Shown here in pieces: positions 34,901-47,093 of a DNA stretch of 64,000 nucleotides. This DNA comes from Coriaria nepalensis (taxonomy: Eukaryota; Streptophyta; Magnoliopsida; Cucurbitales; Coriariaceae), in NCBI GenBank assembly GCA_027186245.1, contig CP114493.1:6641501-6705500 (forward strand), in the 5' to 3' direction. The translations under genes were made by a program, and so were the position numbers. Each line of letters begins with the position of its first letter. Position 1 is the first letter of the stretch. The notes under the pieces are model-generated. The model had not been told where the DNA came from and did no database searches. It saw only the letters and a list, made by a program, of their open reading frames with translations.

Positions 34901-37900
34901 GTCAAAAATTTTGTGCTAGTGTAAGCCAAACTATCATCATCATCATCATCATCTAAGCCAAGTCGCGTTATTCTCGGGGTTGGCTAAGTGTAAGCCAAAC
35001 TATACCAGCTAAGAATCAATATCATGAAACAGATATATGTCAAACATTGGGCAAGTTTCCGTTGCATCAAATCTAAGATGATAGATATAGTTAGTAGATG
35101 TTAGAAAGTTGGATCATCATACCCGCTCTTTCATATTCTCCTAAATCAAAAAAACATTGTGCTGCAGAGTCAGCTTTGCCTATAGCTTCAAATATTTCAG
35201 CTGCTTCTCTGAGTATGGCATTAGACATTTCAGGATTTGCAATCCGCATACGCTCAGCTGTCGCTTTAAGGCCCATGGCCTTAGACCTTCTTTCCCAGTT
35301 CCTATCTCCGGCCCTTTCAAAGCATATTGTTGCATTGTCATAGTTCCTCTCGTGATAAAGCTGCAGGAAAAATAAAAGGTCTAGGGTCACAAGTGTTTCC
35401 TAAAAGCTTAACAAAAACAGACTTAACATAGAAAATAGAAACCTACACTATACTTTTTCTTCCAAATCTAGCACAAAAACAGATATAAGGTACATTAAAT
35501 AAAAATAAAAATAGATAAATCATCGTTACGATATAAAAATGCTATTAGTCATTACACACTCGTCATTTTTACTAGTAACACTACACCTTAATGCCCCGGG
35601 CCTTCCACTCTTCTGGGCTACTTGCCACTTGCATCGCCTGTATAAGTGATTCGTCCAATTTCTTCACCTGAACAACACACTTTTTCTTCCAGTAATCAAA
35701 CATAGGCTTGGAGTGTTCATCTTCATTCTCACAAAACCAAAGCCTCTGCCTTGTCCGAGTAATCGCCACATATAATTGCTTCAACTCCGAGCATAAAATA
35801 TTATGCTTGGACTCGGAGAAATGTGGGAACTTCTGAGCTGAACTGGAGTCGAGCAAATTTTGTTCCACCATATATTTGTATATAACCCTCCACTGATTTT
35901 TCATAGGTGACGAGCCGAAAAAGTTGTATACTAAAACATCCTACAAAAAAACAATAAAAACATTTCACAAAATAGATGGTATATAGAATAGTTAGTAACA
36001 GTGAATGAAAATTTTGAAAACTTCAGAAACTTCACCATTAAATTAGACGTTAATTACCTGGAACTCGAGGCCTTTACACTCCAATATGGTAAGGACAAGT
36101 GCTTGCTTCCCAACAATACTTAATATTTCCTCCCGCATAGAATCATCACGTACCAATATGACCTGTTCAGCTCCAAATCCTACCATTTTGTGACACCCAA
36201 CGTCACCATTCGCAAAGATCATTGTTATCGCATTCTGATTTGTTTCTGTATCAAGCAAAACAGGAGCCTCCCCATATATGAGACTTGTCTCTGGCTTCAA
36301 AATGTCAATCGATTGCGGGAAGAAATGATAAAGAAGTTCAATCACGGTTTGTGATAAACTCAGGACCCCAGCATGCGTACGAAAATTCTGGCTCAGATGA
36401 AAAATTTCAGATATATGTCCTTTATGCATTCTTTCGCCACGCCCATCATTTACCATGGGATATACAAACTTCTTGTAAAACAAGGATCTTATGTCCTGAA
36501 ATCTAAAATCAATTCCCCTTGCAATTGTTTGAGCAGTATCTCCAGAAAAAACAAACCCCTCTTCAACATTTTGGCAGATATATTTGAATAAAGCTATTTG
36601 ACCCATAGTTAGGTCCTGCACTTCGTCTATGTAAACAAAATTCATAACATCACCATCATATCTTTGATTTTTTATTCTCCGATGAAGATCATTAACAAGA
36701 TCAGCCAAATCATACTCACCATTTATTATCTTCATCTTTTCATAGCTTTGAAAGATATCATAGATGATCTCTCTCTTCTGCGTAGTTAAACGAGAGGTTC
36801 GGCTCTTGGATAATGATAAATACTCATCCCTACTGAGTTTACCGTCACCTGTATCAGCAGCTTGTGGATCACCTTTAACATGTGAAATTATCTCAGTGAA
36901 GATGATTGAACAATCAAGTGTTTTTGTTTGTTGGGTGTTGAAATGAGGCCAGTAAGACGAACTAAAACGATCATAGTTGACCTCTTTCATCCTAATAAGG
37001 GCCTGCAAAGAAACAGATCTCGAACTCCGAATCTGACCAGGTAAAAGTTCTCTTACATCTTGAAATCTTTCAAAATATGAATTTCCCAAAGTTGCGTCAA
37101 GCATCATCAAGAACTTGTGGAATGTTATCACGAGTGGGAAAGAGTTGGGTGGAATATCAATAAATGAATCAGGGACGTCAGTGAAGTGATCCGATAATTC
37201 ATCAACCTCTTCCATGACACTGCTTAATGTAGAAATGTTTCCACCAGAAATAGAGCTGCATAGGTTTCAACCAAGAAACAAAATTAAGTAAAATTAAGAA
37301 AAGAAAACAAGATATAAATGATAAAAGTACAAGTAGCAGTCTACACTCATTTCTTGATCCACCAAACCAACTTGTAACTAAAATATAAAATATTCTTGTT
37401 ACATTCAGAAAATCGCACACCTTTTCAAGTGTAGAACATGTTCTCTGACTGCATAACATAGTTTTGGACTAACTGTTACGAAAAGTTGACGCAAGATAAC
37501 TTTATTTTTCTCTGCCAAATTCTCCTCTGCCACATGTTCATTACTATCATCGGAAACTCTTTCATCCTGGACTCCATAGGCCTCTGAGGCTAAATGGTGT
37601 AGTTTCTCCTTCTGAAACAACTTCATTGTCAGGACAGTAGTTTTCCCAGTTCCAGAACGACCAAGAATGAAGCTACTTCTCGGATAAAGTATCATCTCTC
37701 TCTGTTCATCATTTACCTCAAGCGGAAAATCCAACTCAATAGTATCCCGGTCAGAAAGTAAATGGTTCACCACACCATATGACAGAGAGTAGAATTTCAT
37801 CAGCAACAAACTGTCACTAACTTTTGAATTTTCAACGTAGCTTCTACCATCAGAGGCACTTCCACTTACTAAATCATCTGCACTTGCATTGTTACTGAGA

Positions 37901-40900
37901 CTCTTAAACCTAACAATCTCCAAAGAGGTGGGCCAAGTTTTTGGAACCTCCAAATTCCTGAATAAGAAATACAAATCAAATAAAATAATAATAAAAAGTA
38001 AGACCTTGCATTTCAGAACATAAGCGTAAGAAACAAGAAATGATATACAATATTTTCCATAATATTAAGGCGTACCCCTCAAGACATCTTTCTTCACAGA
38101 GCTTAATATAATTCTCTGTGTATGTTCCAAATATACCCTCGAGAATCTTAGCCAGCTTTGGAATATCCTCCACAGGTAAAATATCCCAAATCTTCAGAAC
38201 TTGTATATAACTTGATTCTTTTTCAATGTCTATACCACAAATGATATAAAGGCGTTCGACCTTGAATTTCTTCAATATCTTTGTAGAAGTTCCACATTCT
38301 AAATCCATACTTCTCTTCTTAGGATTCCATCCACTGGAAAGTTTCAGCAGACAGTTCAGAACAGACTTCTTCATGCGGATAGATGACAACTTTTTAAATG
38401 ATTTGAGAAATCTGTCACTGAAGAGTACCTACAAATTTTAGACAAAGATGAAAATAATTTTACACAAAGATGAAAATAATTTTACATAGATATGTTATGT
38501 AACTAGACAAATTTACGGAAGACTTAATAGAAAACACAGTGAGGAAGGTTAGCTAGAGTAATAGAAACCATTAGAAATACATAACAGAGCATACCTTCCA
38601 CCTAGAGCTTTTGAAAAGAATACTATCTCTCTTAAGCAAATCATCAAATTGATCCATTTCCTTTTTGACCTCTAAAATGGCTTTGGCCAAGTCATTATCT
38701 TCATCAGCATTGAAGAAACATTGTCGGTTTTTTGCGTCAAGGACCAAGGATTCCCAAACAGATTCGCTTCTCTCTAACGTCTCACTTCCCAAAATCCACA
38801 AACAATGCCTGAAGAACATCCAGTGCACCAATAGTTATAAACTGATGTTGAAATCAAAGCAAAAAAATACAATGATTCGTGCAATCATACCTGGCTCTTG
38901 TAAGAGCAACATTAGTTCTTTGCTGACTGGATAAAAATCCAATTGATGAACCACGGTTTGATCTAACTGTGGATATAATTATTATATCCTCCTCACCACC
39001 TTGAAATCCATCCACCGATCTTACTTTGACGGAAAATCCATCTAGGTTTTCATACTTCCGTCCAATTCTCTCTCCTACAGCAGCCACTTGAGCATTGTAC
39101 GGTGATATAATACCAACAGTAACCCGCTTGCTTGAGGCAAGCCAAGCTGTTGGACACATACAAAGATTAGTACAAAAAATAGCATTATTAATCAAAGTAG
39201 AATGCTGCAGAGTAATAGGAATACCTTTGTACAAATTACGCAGTATTCTGCAAATAACAGCAACCTCTGTCATATTTTTCCAACTACGTCCGATATCATC
39301 TTTCTCTTCTCTTCCGCAAATTATGTTTATGAAAGAATAGGGTCCAAACATGGGCCCTGGAAGATACTGTTTTCTGTACTTCTCTTTTCTAACATTTGGG
39401 CCATCTAGGATCAGATTCTCATAGAACCTTTTGTTCGGAAAAAAACTTATGGAAGGGTGCATTCTGTATTGTACATTGAGAAGATGTTTTGGGTGACCCC
39501 CTAAGCTCAATCTCTCGAACAAACTCCTTCCAAAACTAGCTTTATCAGAAAGCTTAAGAGCAAACCCCCCAAAAAAAATATTAGAATTGCATTCAAGGAG
39601 GATATTTAGTAAGGCAGGGAGCAAGGAAGGGGCAGATTCATACCTTGCTTTCCACCATGGCTGGTAACTGGTACACATCACCAATTAGCATAGCATTCTT
39701 TATACATCTAAGTTGAAGGGGAATAGCAGATTCGCATTCCTTCAACTGTGCTGCTTCATCAATAACCAAAATCTTCAGTGGATCCACTGCCATGGAATGT
39801 AACTTATACGAGCTTGAAGTCGTGCAAAGAATTAAGGACGCATTTTGAAAACAAAATTTCGCAACGAGTTCTTCATTCCAAACACTTGGAAGCTTTAATT
39901 CATTGAAGGAACTTAGAAGATCTTTCAAGATGGAGACACATTTGCCTCTCTCCATCTTCATCTGTTGTAGCAAGTCCATGGACAATGGAGAAGAATCTTC
40001 GACTTGTACAGGAGGAGAGAAAAGGCTCTCCAGTACTTTAGAAACCATGCTGCCTTGAAACAAGAGAGCTTCAAAGGAATCAAGTGAGCTTAGAAGGGAT
40101 GACATTTTCTGAACATTACTATCCAGAATGCATTTTCTGGGTACATGCCTACAGAAGTTTGCAATACACTTCCTAAGAAGTGGTGCAAGACAAGTAAATA
40201 TGTCTCTTGCATATTCAACCAATGATTTGCACTTAACCTCATCAGCATCTTCAGTTTGTTTGAAGCATTCACTCTTGATTTCATTTTCATCATCCTCTGC
40301 TCCCTTTTTTATCATTTCATTTTCAACGAAAATAACATGCTGATCACTACAGTTTTCAAAAAAATCTATCAAAGATGTAAAACAATGCCTCCAACCAGTT
40401 GCTGGAGCAAAGCACACAGATAGGCTCTTAACTCGATTGTCGAGATGTATTTCTTCAATGTCATTACCAATGTTCAACCGCTCTTTATTCCCAAATAAAA
40501 CAATATCGCCTACGGAACGTAAGAAACCGCCAGACTCTGAATCTTTTTGTTGCATTGATTTTACAAGCTTAAGCACAAGTGAAGCTAACTCTACGATTGC
40601 AATATTTGTAGGAGCACAGGCAAGCGTCCTACACTCCATTTTTAAGAGGGAATAGAGCAAAATACTTACGGTCTTAGTCTTCCCCGTCCCTGGTGGGCCC
40701 CATATAAGCTCCACAGAAGATTTGTGGACGCAGGATGCTCTACTAATGCAAGACGAAACAGCATCAACTTGAGAATCATTTAGGTCAGAGAACAAACTTG
40801 AATCCAACATCACCTCACTTGTTGCAAGACAGATATCACAATCTTCTGCAACCTGTTTTTAGAAAACAGCATCATTACATAATTGCATTTATTTGTAATG

Positions 40901-42038
40901 TTAATTCAGTTCAACAATATTGAATCATCCTCAAATTCCTTACCATAGAATTGGGGCATAAAACTTCCTTGATCAGCTTCGGATTTTTAGCCATGTGCAA
41001 TGCACTCCATATTCGTTTGTTAGTAGTTATATTTATCAAGAAGACCACAAACATGGATCTCTTATGGTGAGATCCAATGTCTTTCAATGCCTTAACTTTA
41101 AAATCATTAGAAATGATCTCATCTTCATCGTCATCCCCCATGAGGCCGTTTACGACATTTGTGACAGCTAATAGAGTCCGTGACCCGCCTACCGTCTCTA
41201 AATTGGAAACAGTTTCGGGCTTTACATCAGTCAGGACAAAAATATCTCCGGGTAAAGTTTTGTAAGGCCCCTTTCCAGAGTCATTGGATAGATTCCTCCA
41301 TTCATCAACTCTAACATTATATAATCTTTCATCTGGTTTGGCATCCTCAAAAGAAATTACTTCTGCAAAGGGAGAGCTTGATATAGACTCCATGCTAGAG
41401 TCAAGCTGAGCGCGAGTCTCCTCCAATAAGGGGAAAACATATGAAGGGAAATACTGATTAACAGACTCGAACGAGACGGGAATATTTTCCACCTAAAATC
41501 AACAATAGAAAAGAGGTCGATATATTTCATGAGGAAGGCAATTCAACATATACTTATATATACATATTGTGCTAACCATTAAAGAACAATGCAATCTGTA
41601 TATATAGATACAAATAAATGGAGGTATGGTAGTGAGTAAATAGAAGTTTAACTGTTAAAAGCTTTTGCACTGATTGATAGTCATTAAACAGAGATGATCA
41701 TTCAACAGTAAAAAAAATAAAAGAAAATTATTTTAAAAAAAGCACTCACACACAACAAATAGAAAACAACATGAATAAATACATATATAACTAGAATCCA
41801 AACTCTCTTTTGCAAGCTTCGAATGGGCCCAGAAAATCTGAAGTTAAAAAAAAAAAATGGAAGAGTTGAAACAATGTATTTATAATATATGTAGAAATGA
41901 ACAATAAGAAAAAGGGAGACAGCGTGTGAAGAAGAAACGAGAAACCTTATTTCTGTAGAGATCTTCATTACAGATGTCTTCCAGGGACCAAGAAAGCACA
42001 TGCTTAGTAAACCCATCCATCCCTTTAACAGTATCCAT
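31918..42038 (-). CDS. Dual SF1 helicase (UPF1/SEN1-like + UvrD-like), TRANK1-like, copy A
   Basis: Twelve exons: 41946-42038, 40944-41492, 39644-40852, 39225-39552, 38891-39146, 38595-38808, 38076-38428, 37421-37957, 36058-37255, 35587-35940, 35123-35360, 31918-34664. The frame closes at 2691 aa. Helicase 1 has Walker [11 protein letters not shown] (about 265), DEAAQ (about 579), QYRMHP (about 645), [10 protein letters not shown] (about 772) and [11 protein letters not shown] (about 805), the UPF1/SEN1 pattern. Helicase 2 has [11 protein letters not shown] (about 1100), IDEVQDL (about 1390), [28 protein letters not shown] and [12 protein letters not shown] (about 1640), the UvrD pattern. A TPR-like helical region follows ([26 protein letters not shown]), then a long C-terminal part ending in [13 protein letters not shown]. 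Plant relatives are annotated TPR and ankyrin repeat-containing protein 1-like; I see no ankyrin repeats. Nucleic-acid remodelling is likely and the substrate unknown. An in-frame TAA upstream fixes the start. Confidence 0.92.
34918..35003. mobile_element. Short SINE-like insertion with 17-bp target duplication (copy A)
   Basis: A 52-bp insert (34935-34986) begins with (CAT)6 and contains CTAAGCCAAGTCGCG and GGGGTTGGCTA. It is flanked by perfect 17-bp direct repeats AGTGTAAGCCAAACTAT at 34918-34934 and 34987-35003. It lies in the intron between helicase exons 11 and 12. The target duplication shows it is a real insertion, and the length fits LINE-mediated integration. Confidence 0.75.
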
Positions 42039-43189
42039 TTCCTCGCTCACTAACCTGATCCTTTACCTATCTGCAACCATGTATGCCAACACAATACGAG
42101 TAGATTAGAGAAACCCCATTTCTCAGCTAGAAAGAAACAGAGGAGGGGGTGGAGGGTTTCTTAGCTAGAAAGGAAGAGACAATAAACCTGGGAAAGAAGA
42201 ATCTCATTGTACAAGCACTATCAGAGGGAAAAGAAGGAGATTTAAAGAAAAAGGAAGTTTTTTTTTATTCGTCCGTACATACAGTGACTTTGAAAAAGTT
42301 GGTCTTCTCCATCGCTACGTTTAAGCATGCAGTGGAGTTCATTCTATCAACATTGTTTTCACATATATACATTTATGTATTCTACGCAATGTTACGTTTG
42401 ACGTTGTAATGTACTGTAACATGTAGATTTAGTATATACATGACGGAGAAAGAAGCACAACAAATCATGAGTTCTTCGACTCTACGCTTTTACCTGCGAG
42501 TAGGGAGAGTTTTAGTGTTTTCTTCCTCAACGAGGAAAGTCTAAAAAGGTCCACTCTTTTTCACTGTTGATAAAAGAACTTGCTTGTATCTATAACACAA
42601 AGTGGGACCCATGGGAAGTTTAAGAGTCGAGACTAAAGAGATGCCCCCCCTCTAAATCGCTTCGAATGTTGTGTCATAATTAGTGAAAAAAGATAATAAA
42701 GATTTAGAAAAAAAAAAAAAAAATTGGTTTTTTGAGGGAGAAATAATGTCGCATACAAAAGGTAAATGAAATTATTATATTAAATAACTTTGGTTATTGG
42801 TGAATAAATTGGTTTAAAAGTTGAAACCTAAATTGGTCTAATTCAAATTAATCTATTAAGAGTTAAAAATCAGCAAGTTATAATGAATATGAATGTTAAA
42901 TAAGTAATAATTGGATAGGATAATGAATAAGTATTGATGGGCCCAACTACTCGATATTATTAGTACTCTCAACATTAGAAGAATTATGATGAAGAGAAAG
43001 GAAGATTGATGTGGAGAGCAACTAGTGAAGTAGATTTTTAACTTTGAAGACAAAAGATTGAATGTCTATAGCAAATTCAATTCAATTTGGATGAAACCTT
43101 GATGAAACTCTTATTCAATTCAATTATGTCAATTTTAATAAACTAACTTAACATATTATATGCTTGCAATCTGGATTTAATGTCTATAG
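42039..43189. other. Promoter-side region of helicase copy A
   Basis: No second gene is visible upstream of the helicase start. The region has a CT-rich leader (42120-42180 purine-rich on this strand), a poly-A tract near 42710 and AT-rich sequence. The minus-strand open frame at 42856-43053 is low-complexity. It is repeated at about 60964-62115. Confidence 0.5.
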
Positions 43190-45091
43190 AAAAAATGTGA
43201 AAACTAGTAATCATACAATATAGTGAGATATTATGATTTATATCCACCGATCCGGAAATTACATCTACTCTAGAGCTCTTGAAGCTCATTAGAACTCATA
43301 CCACTATCTTTTATCAAACTTCACATACAAATACACAACACAACCATACAATAGATTCCATAGCTCAATATACAAAGTAGATTTCCCAAAGTTTCAATCC
43401 CAAATCATGAATCTCGAGAAAACACCTTCCAAATCAACCATTGACCAAACAAAAATCAAAGCAAGAGAATACAGAGAGATTACACAATGAAATAGCAATA
43501 ACCAGCAAACATGGAGAAACCAAGAAACCGATCACACATAGAGGTCGCGAGAGCAAGGAGATGAAGGAGGTCGGTGAGTTATGTAATCGGGAAAATTAGG
43601 GAAAAAGGGAAATAATCCTAAAAGCCACACGTGTGAGAAACCAGGTTCACATGTTTGGCATAACTCGAGTCAAGGATCAAGGATCATCCAACAATTTGAG
43701 CTTCCCAAACACAAATGATCTAACAATCTCTACCTTGAGGCCCAAGTCGAACTCTTCCTAGAAGAATAATGGTATATCTCCATGGTGGAACTCACACATA
43801 GCTCAAAATTAATTTTCTCACCCCATATCTAATAATTTCGAACAACATTCAAACTTTGTTACCACGACTATCTTTGTACTTATGTCTGAAAGATTTTCTT
43901 TTATCGAAACTTTAGAGATATTAAAGGCACCATAAGTTATTTAATATCGAACAAATTGGTACTTGATGCTAACATGCTTCGTCCTCTCGTGATGCAGCAG
44001 ATTCTTAGTTAGGCGATTTGTGTTTTAGCTGTCCGAGAATATTGTACATGTCTCTTCCATGATCTCTACTTCCTTGAGAAGCTCTTGAGCCCATATAACC
44101 TCTTTGGCATTGGTCGATGTTATGTACTCCACCTCAATTGGAGAAAGTGTTACAATTAAGTGGATGAAGTTGAAACTTTCAACTTATATAATTTCCACTA
44201 AGTAGAAAATTGATAAAAGGTTGTCAATTTTCTCAAGTTCCTATCACTTGCAAAATGGAAATCTACAAAGCCTACTAGATTAAAATTGTTAGTCCTGAAA
44301 AATTTAAGCAAACATCACAAGAGCAACAAATATACTTGAACAACCATTTGATGGCCAACAAATGATCATAGCTCAGATTTGACATAACATACTTAATAAA
44401 GAGATGGTAAATGATAAATCTGATCTAGTACTTATCATTACATATATGACCGAACTTATGACATTATCATACGATATATTATTCATTTTAACGTATCTTG
44501 TTCATTCTTAGGGATTTGAGATTTATCTAAGTTAAAGCAATAGCTAGAGGCAAAATCACTTTCTTACAACCTACAACTTCAAATTTAGATGCAACTTTCT
44601 TAAAATATGATTTTGGATGTAAATTAAAGTACCTTTTTTTTTTATCCCTTATAATTTTCATGCCTAAAATCTTTTTAACTCCACCTAAATCCTTCACACT
44701 AAATGTGACACCCTAGGCGGTACGTACCACCATCCCCGGCAGCGCCACTCATATCTACTGTTATCCGGGCGGGGAACCCTAGCACAAGTGATACCAGAGA
44801 TGCAAATTCGGCACTCTTAAGTGAGAGGTCAAGGTTCGATCCCTAGGGGGCGCGAAAGAAAAATCGAAGATGATGGCTTAAGGTTCCCGCCCAGATAACA
44901 GTACGTATGAGTGGCGCCGTCGGGGATGGTGGTACGTCCCTCCTGGGGTGTCACATCAAATTCATAATTGAGCTTTGTTTTTAGGTCATCAATCTTAGTG
45001 TTAAATTTACTAGTTAATAGCATGTCATAACATATATTAACAAATAAATTGGAATAAACTCTAATGATGCAAAATAAAAACAACTATGACA
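43190..45091 (-). mobile_element. Ty1/copia remnant (RT, RNase H, 3' LTR), minus strand, copy A
   Basis: Read on the minus strand from 45091: frameshifted RT (YLLIYV, then DMLLTSKF and TKIDDLKTKLNYEF). The foldback element at 44704-44955 interrupts it, then RT resumes with SVKDLGGVKKILGMKIIRDK. A degenerate RNase H follows (YVMSNLSYDHLLAIKWLFKY, then SPIEVEYITSTNAKEVIWAQ at about 44060-44150). A polypurine-like tract leads into an LTR starting TGTTAGATC at 43725 and running to about 43190 (end uncertain). Only this 3' half exists, and it is repeated in copy B. Confidence 0.75.
44704..44955. mobile_element. Foldback MITE-like element with Pol III-like boxes (copy A)
   Basis: Begins TGTGACACCC and ends GGGGTGTCACA. 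The outer about 75 bp on each side form an imperfect inverted repeat containing GTACCACCATCCCCG and GCGCCACTCAT. The central unpaired part has an A-box-like TAGCACAAGTG (44780-44790) and a B-box-like GGTTCGATCCC (44833-44843), 53 bp apart, as in tRNA-derived SINEs. It sits inside the antisense copia RT between EFD and SVKDLG codons. A target duplication could not be defined. Copy B carries it at 63630-63864 with a deletion in one arm. Confidence 0.75.
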
Positions 45092-45101
45092 TATACTCCT
45101 C

Positions 45102-46790
45102 TTGAATAGAAGTTTCACAACCACAATCATTGTTAGTAAAAGAGAAGTAGTAAAAGCTCATGAAAAATTGACTATTTCTGTCAAAATTAGAAAAGGCAAC
45201 AAATTGATTGCCAATGTGTTTCTAGTTCCGGGATTACATCACAACTTACTTAGTGGTGGCCAACTGATGAAGAATGGTTGCACCTTATTGTTTAAATATG
45301 AGCATTGCACCATCTTAGATGCAAGCAAGAAGCAAGTTGTGAATGTTCCAGTGAGCCATGACAATTTTTATGTTCAATGGAATTATCAAGCCTTGATTTG
45401 CAAGAGTGATGAATTATGGAAGTGGCACAAGATGTTTGACCATTTTGAACTCAAAGCAATACAAAATTTGAGTTCAAAGATAATGGTTGAAGATTTGCCT
45501 CAAGTAGAAGCTCAAGAGCAAAACTGTCAAAATTGTCAACTTGGGAAGTTAAAGAGGAGTTAATTTCCTAGAAGGATGTGTAGACATATTCCTAAATGAT
45601 TTCTTTGGATCAGAATTTGCAAAACATGGAGATTCTCTTCAATTCGATCGATTCTTTAGAAGTTCTTTTGTTTAAATATAATAATGTGGTTTTTGAGGAC
45701 CTGATGCTTCTATTTTCAAATCCAGAATCACTTGTGTGTACAAATTCTTCTTTATATATGTCAAACTTTCCTTGTCTGAGAAGGAGATGTCTCTCTGTTA
45801 TGAAAACCCTTCTGGTTTCTCTTGATCAAATTAAGCGTCCTCCTATTGCAAGCACAAGATCTTGGCAGGAATTCTGTTTCCAGAGTGCTTCACTGATTCT
45901 GTGCACTGTATCTACTTCATCTAAACTGCATTTAATCAAAATGAAGCCAGTTGATTTAGTACTTATTGATGAAGCGGCTCAGTTAAGAGATCTACAAATT
46001 CGAGGTGTTAGGATGCTATTCTCGTTGGCGATGAGCCCCAGTTACGAACATATGTTACCAGCGAGGTAACAATATCTATCTCAATTTTGTTTATGCGAAA
46101 ATTGTTACATGTTTTATGTTTCGGTTTTGGTCTGTTTTATTATATCTTGTGCCTTTGTGTATAAAGGTTTCTGCTGGAGCTGGCTTTGGTAGAAGTCTTT
46201 TTGAAAGACTCAGTTTGTGAGGACATTTAAAGTGTTAGAATGTGATCTGTTCAGTTCATTCCATTATTCTATTTTGTATTTTATTTTAGTTGACTTTTTG
46301 TATTAAATGAAATTTTGCATTGACTTCTTCTATATCAATTAGATATTCTCAAACCAAACTTGAAAAAATTGATTTGAAGTAGGTCAGATAAAAAATGAAG
46401 AAATTATAGCCATTTTAGTTGATTGATGGTGTGTAAGTCTATCATGACAAGACAAATCATAAATTAGTATCCAATTATGCTATCTTCCTATTCTAACAAG
46501 TTTAATTAATTCATATGATCATATTTGAGTTGTTCTTAGGTTGATTGGAAGTATGTCATCATTTTTGATCTATTGGTCATTAACCAGCATGCTGCAATGT
46601 AGCATTTTGGTTTACTCTTAAACAAACTTTTATTAATTATTGTAATAGGTTATCTTTTTTTGATTTGTAAGCAATCAAGTAAGGTTATTTGTACTTGTAA
46701 TGATGATTAAAACTCATTTATATATTGTATTGTGAAAGTGAAATAAAAAATAGATGTTCAACAAAAGAAACTGTCTGCATATTTTTCAGT
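45102..46790 (+). mobile_element. Copia-derived element carrying a helicase gene fragment
   Basis: 45102-45563 encodes the copia region between protease and integrase: NVFLVPGLHHNLLSGGQLMK, then LWKWHKMFDHFELKAIQNLS and CQNCQLGKLKRS. Directly after this comes a helicase gene fragment (45566-46232), followed without gap by an LTR-like start TGTTAGAATGTG (46233) that extends to roughly 46790. The LTR start resembles that of the copia remnant at 18029. No RT or RNase H is present between them, so host sequence occupies the place of the missing 3' coding part. Confidence 0.65.
45566..46232 (+). pseudogene. Fragment of a UPF1/SEN1-like helicase gene (two exons and intron)
   Basis: Corresponds to the end of exon 3 and start of exon 4 of the large helicase genes, but is clearly diverged. 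CRHIPK is followed by DQNLQNMEILFNSIDSLEVL, FCFQSASLILCTVSTSSKLH and LVLIDEAAQLRD. After a frameshift come ILVGDEPQLRTYVTSE, a GT-AG intron (about 46066-46166) at the same position as in the large genes, and [12 protein letters not shown] followed by a stop. Retention of the intron shows a genomic copy, not a spliced retrocopy. It is on the opposite strand to both full genes. Confidence 0.8.
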
Positions 46791-46867
46791 TTCAACATCT
46801 TCTTCAACTTTTGCTCTCTTCTCCCTTGAAACTATTTGAAAGAGTTATGGTTTATTGCAATTGAGCC

Positions 46868-46975
46868 TGTCGATGAGTCGACGTATTCGATTAGTCGATA
46901 GGTTGTTGTACTCGATGAGTAGATAGGTCGTCGTACTCGATGGGTTGATGTACTCGATGCCTCGACGTCTACTAT
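46868..46975. repeat. Short degenerate tandem repeat (TCGATGAGT/GTACTCGATG)
   Basis: About four degenerate units of about 27 bp built from TCGATGAGT and GTACTCGATG words, GC-richer than its surroundings. Probably part of a retrotransposon LTR or leader. Confidence 0.5.
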
Positions 46976-47093
46976 ATCAGCAATAACAGAAGCTGCGATT
47001 TTGATTTGTCTATTGCTTGATCAGCAAGGTGCAAATTTGAATTCATTTTGGTCCAAATCCGGTTCCAGTAAGTTTGCAAACTCATTAAAAGTG

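Larger units (their letters stand above)
29763..45091. repeat. Large segmental duplication, copy A
   Basis: From 29763 (inside claspin intron 4) to 45091 the sequence is repeated in direct orientation at 48783-64000, with only scattered substitutions and small indels visible. The offset is 19020 at the left edge and 18909 at the right edge. Copy A has the complete claspin-like gene, whose 3' exons lie outside the repeat, and the longer helicase gene. Confidence 0.95.

Noticed and set aside
36800..36850. EF-hand in helicase 2 ([12 protein letters not shown])
   Set aside because: The loop lacks the required acidic residue at position 12 and flanking helices typical of EF-hands, and it lies inside the UvrD-like domain.
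31918..42038. Ankyrin repeats implied by the TRANK1-like family name
   Set aside because: I could not see ankyrin consensus repeats in any exon, so only the helicase and TPR-like parts are claimed.
44780..44843. Functional tRNA gene
   Set aside because: Only A- and B-box-like motifs are present. No acceptor stem or cloverleaf could be formed.
44829..45083. 84-residue minus-strand frame as a novel small protein
   Set aside because: It is a chimera of frameshifted copia RT (TKIDDLKTKLNYEF) and one arm of the foldback element.
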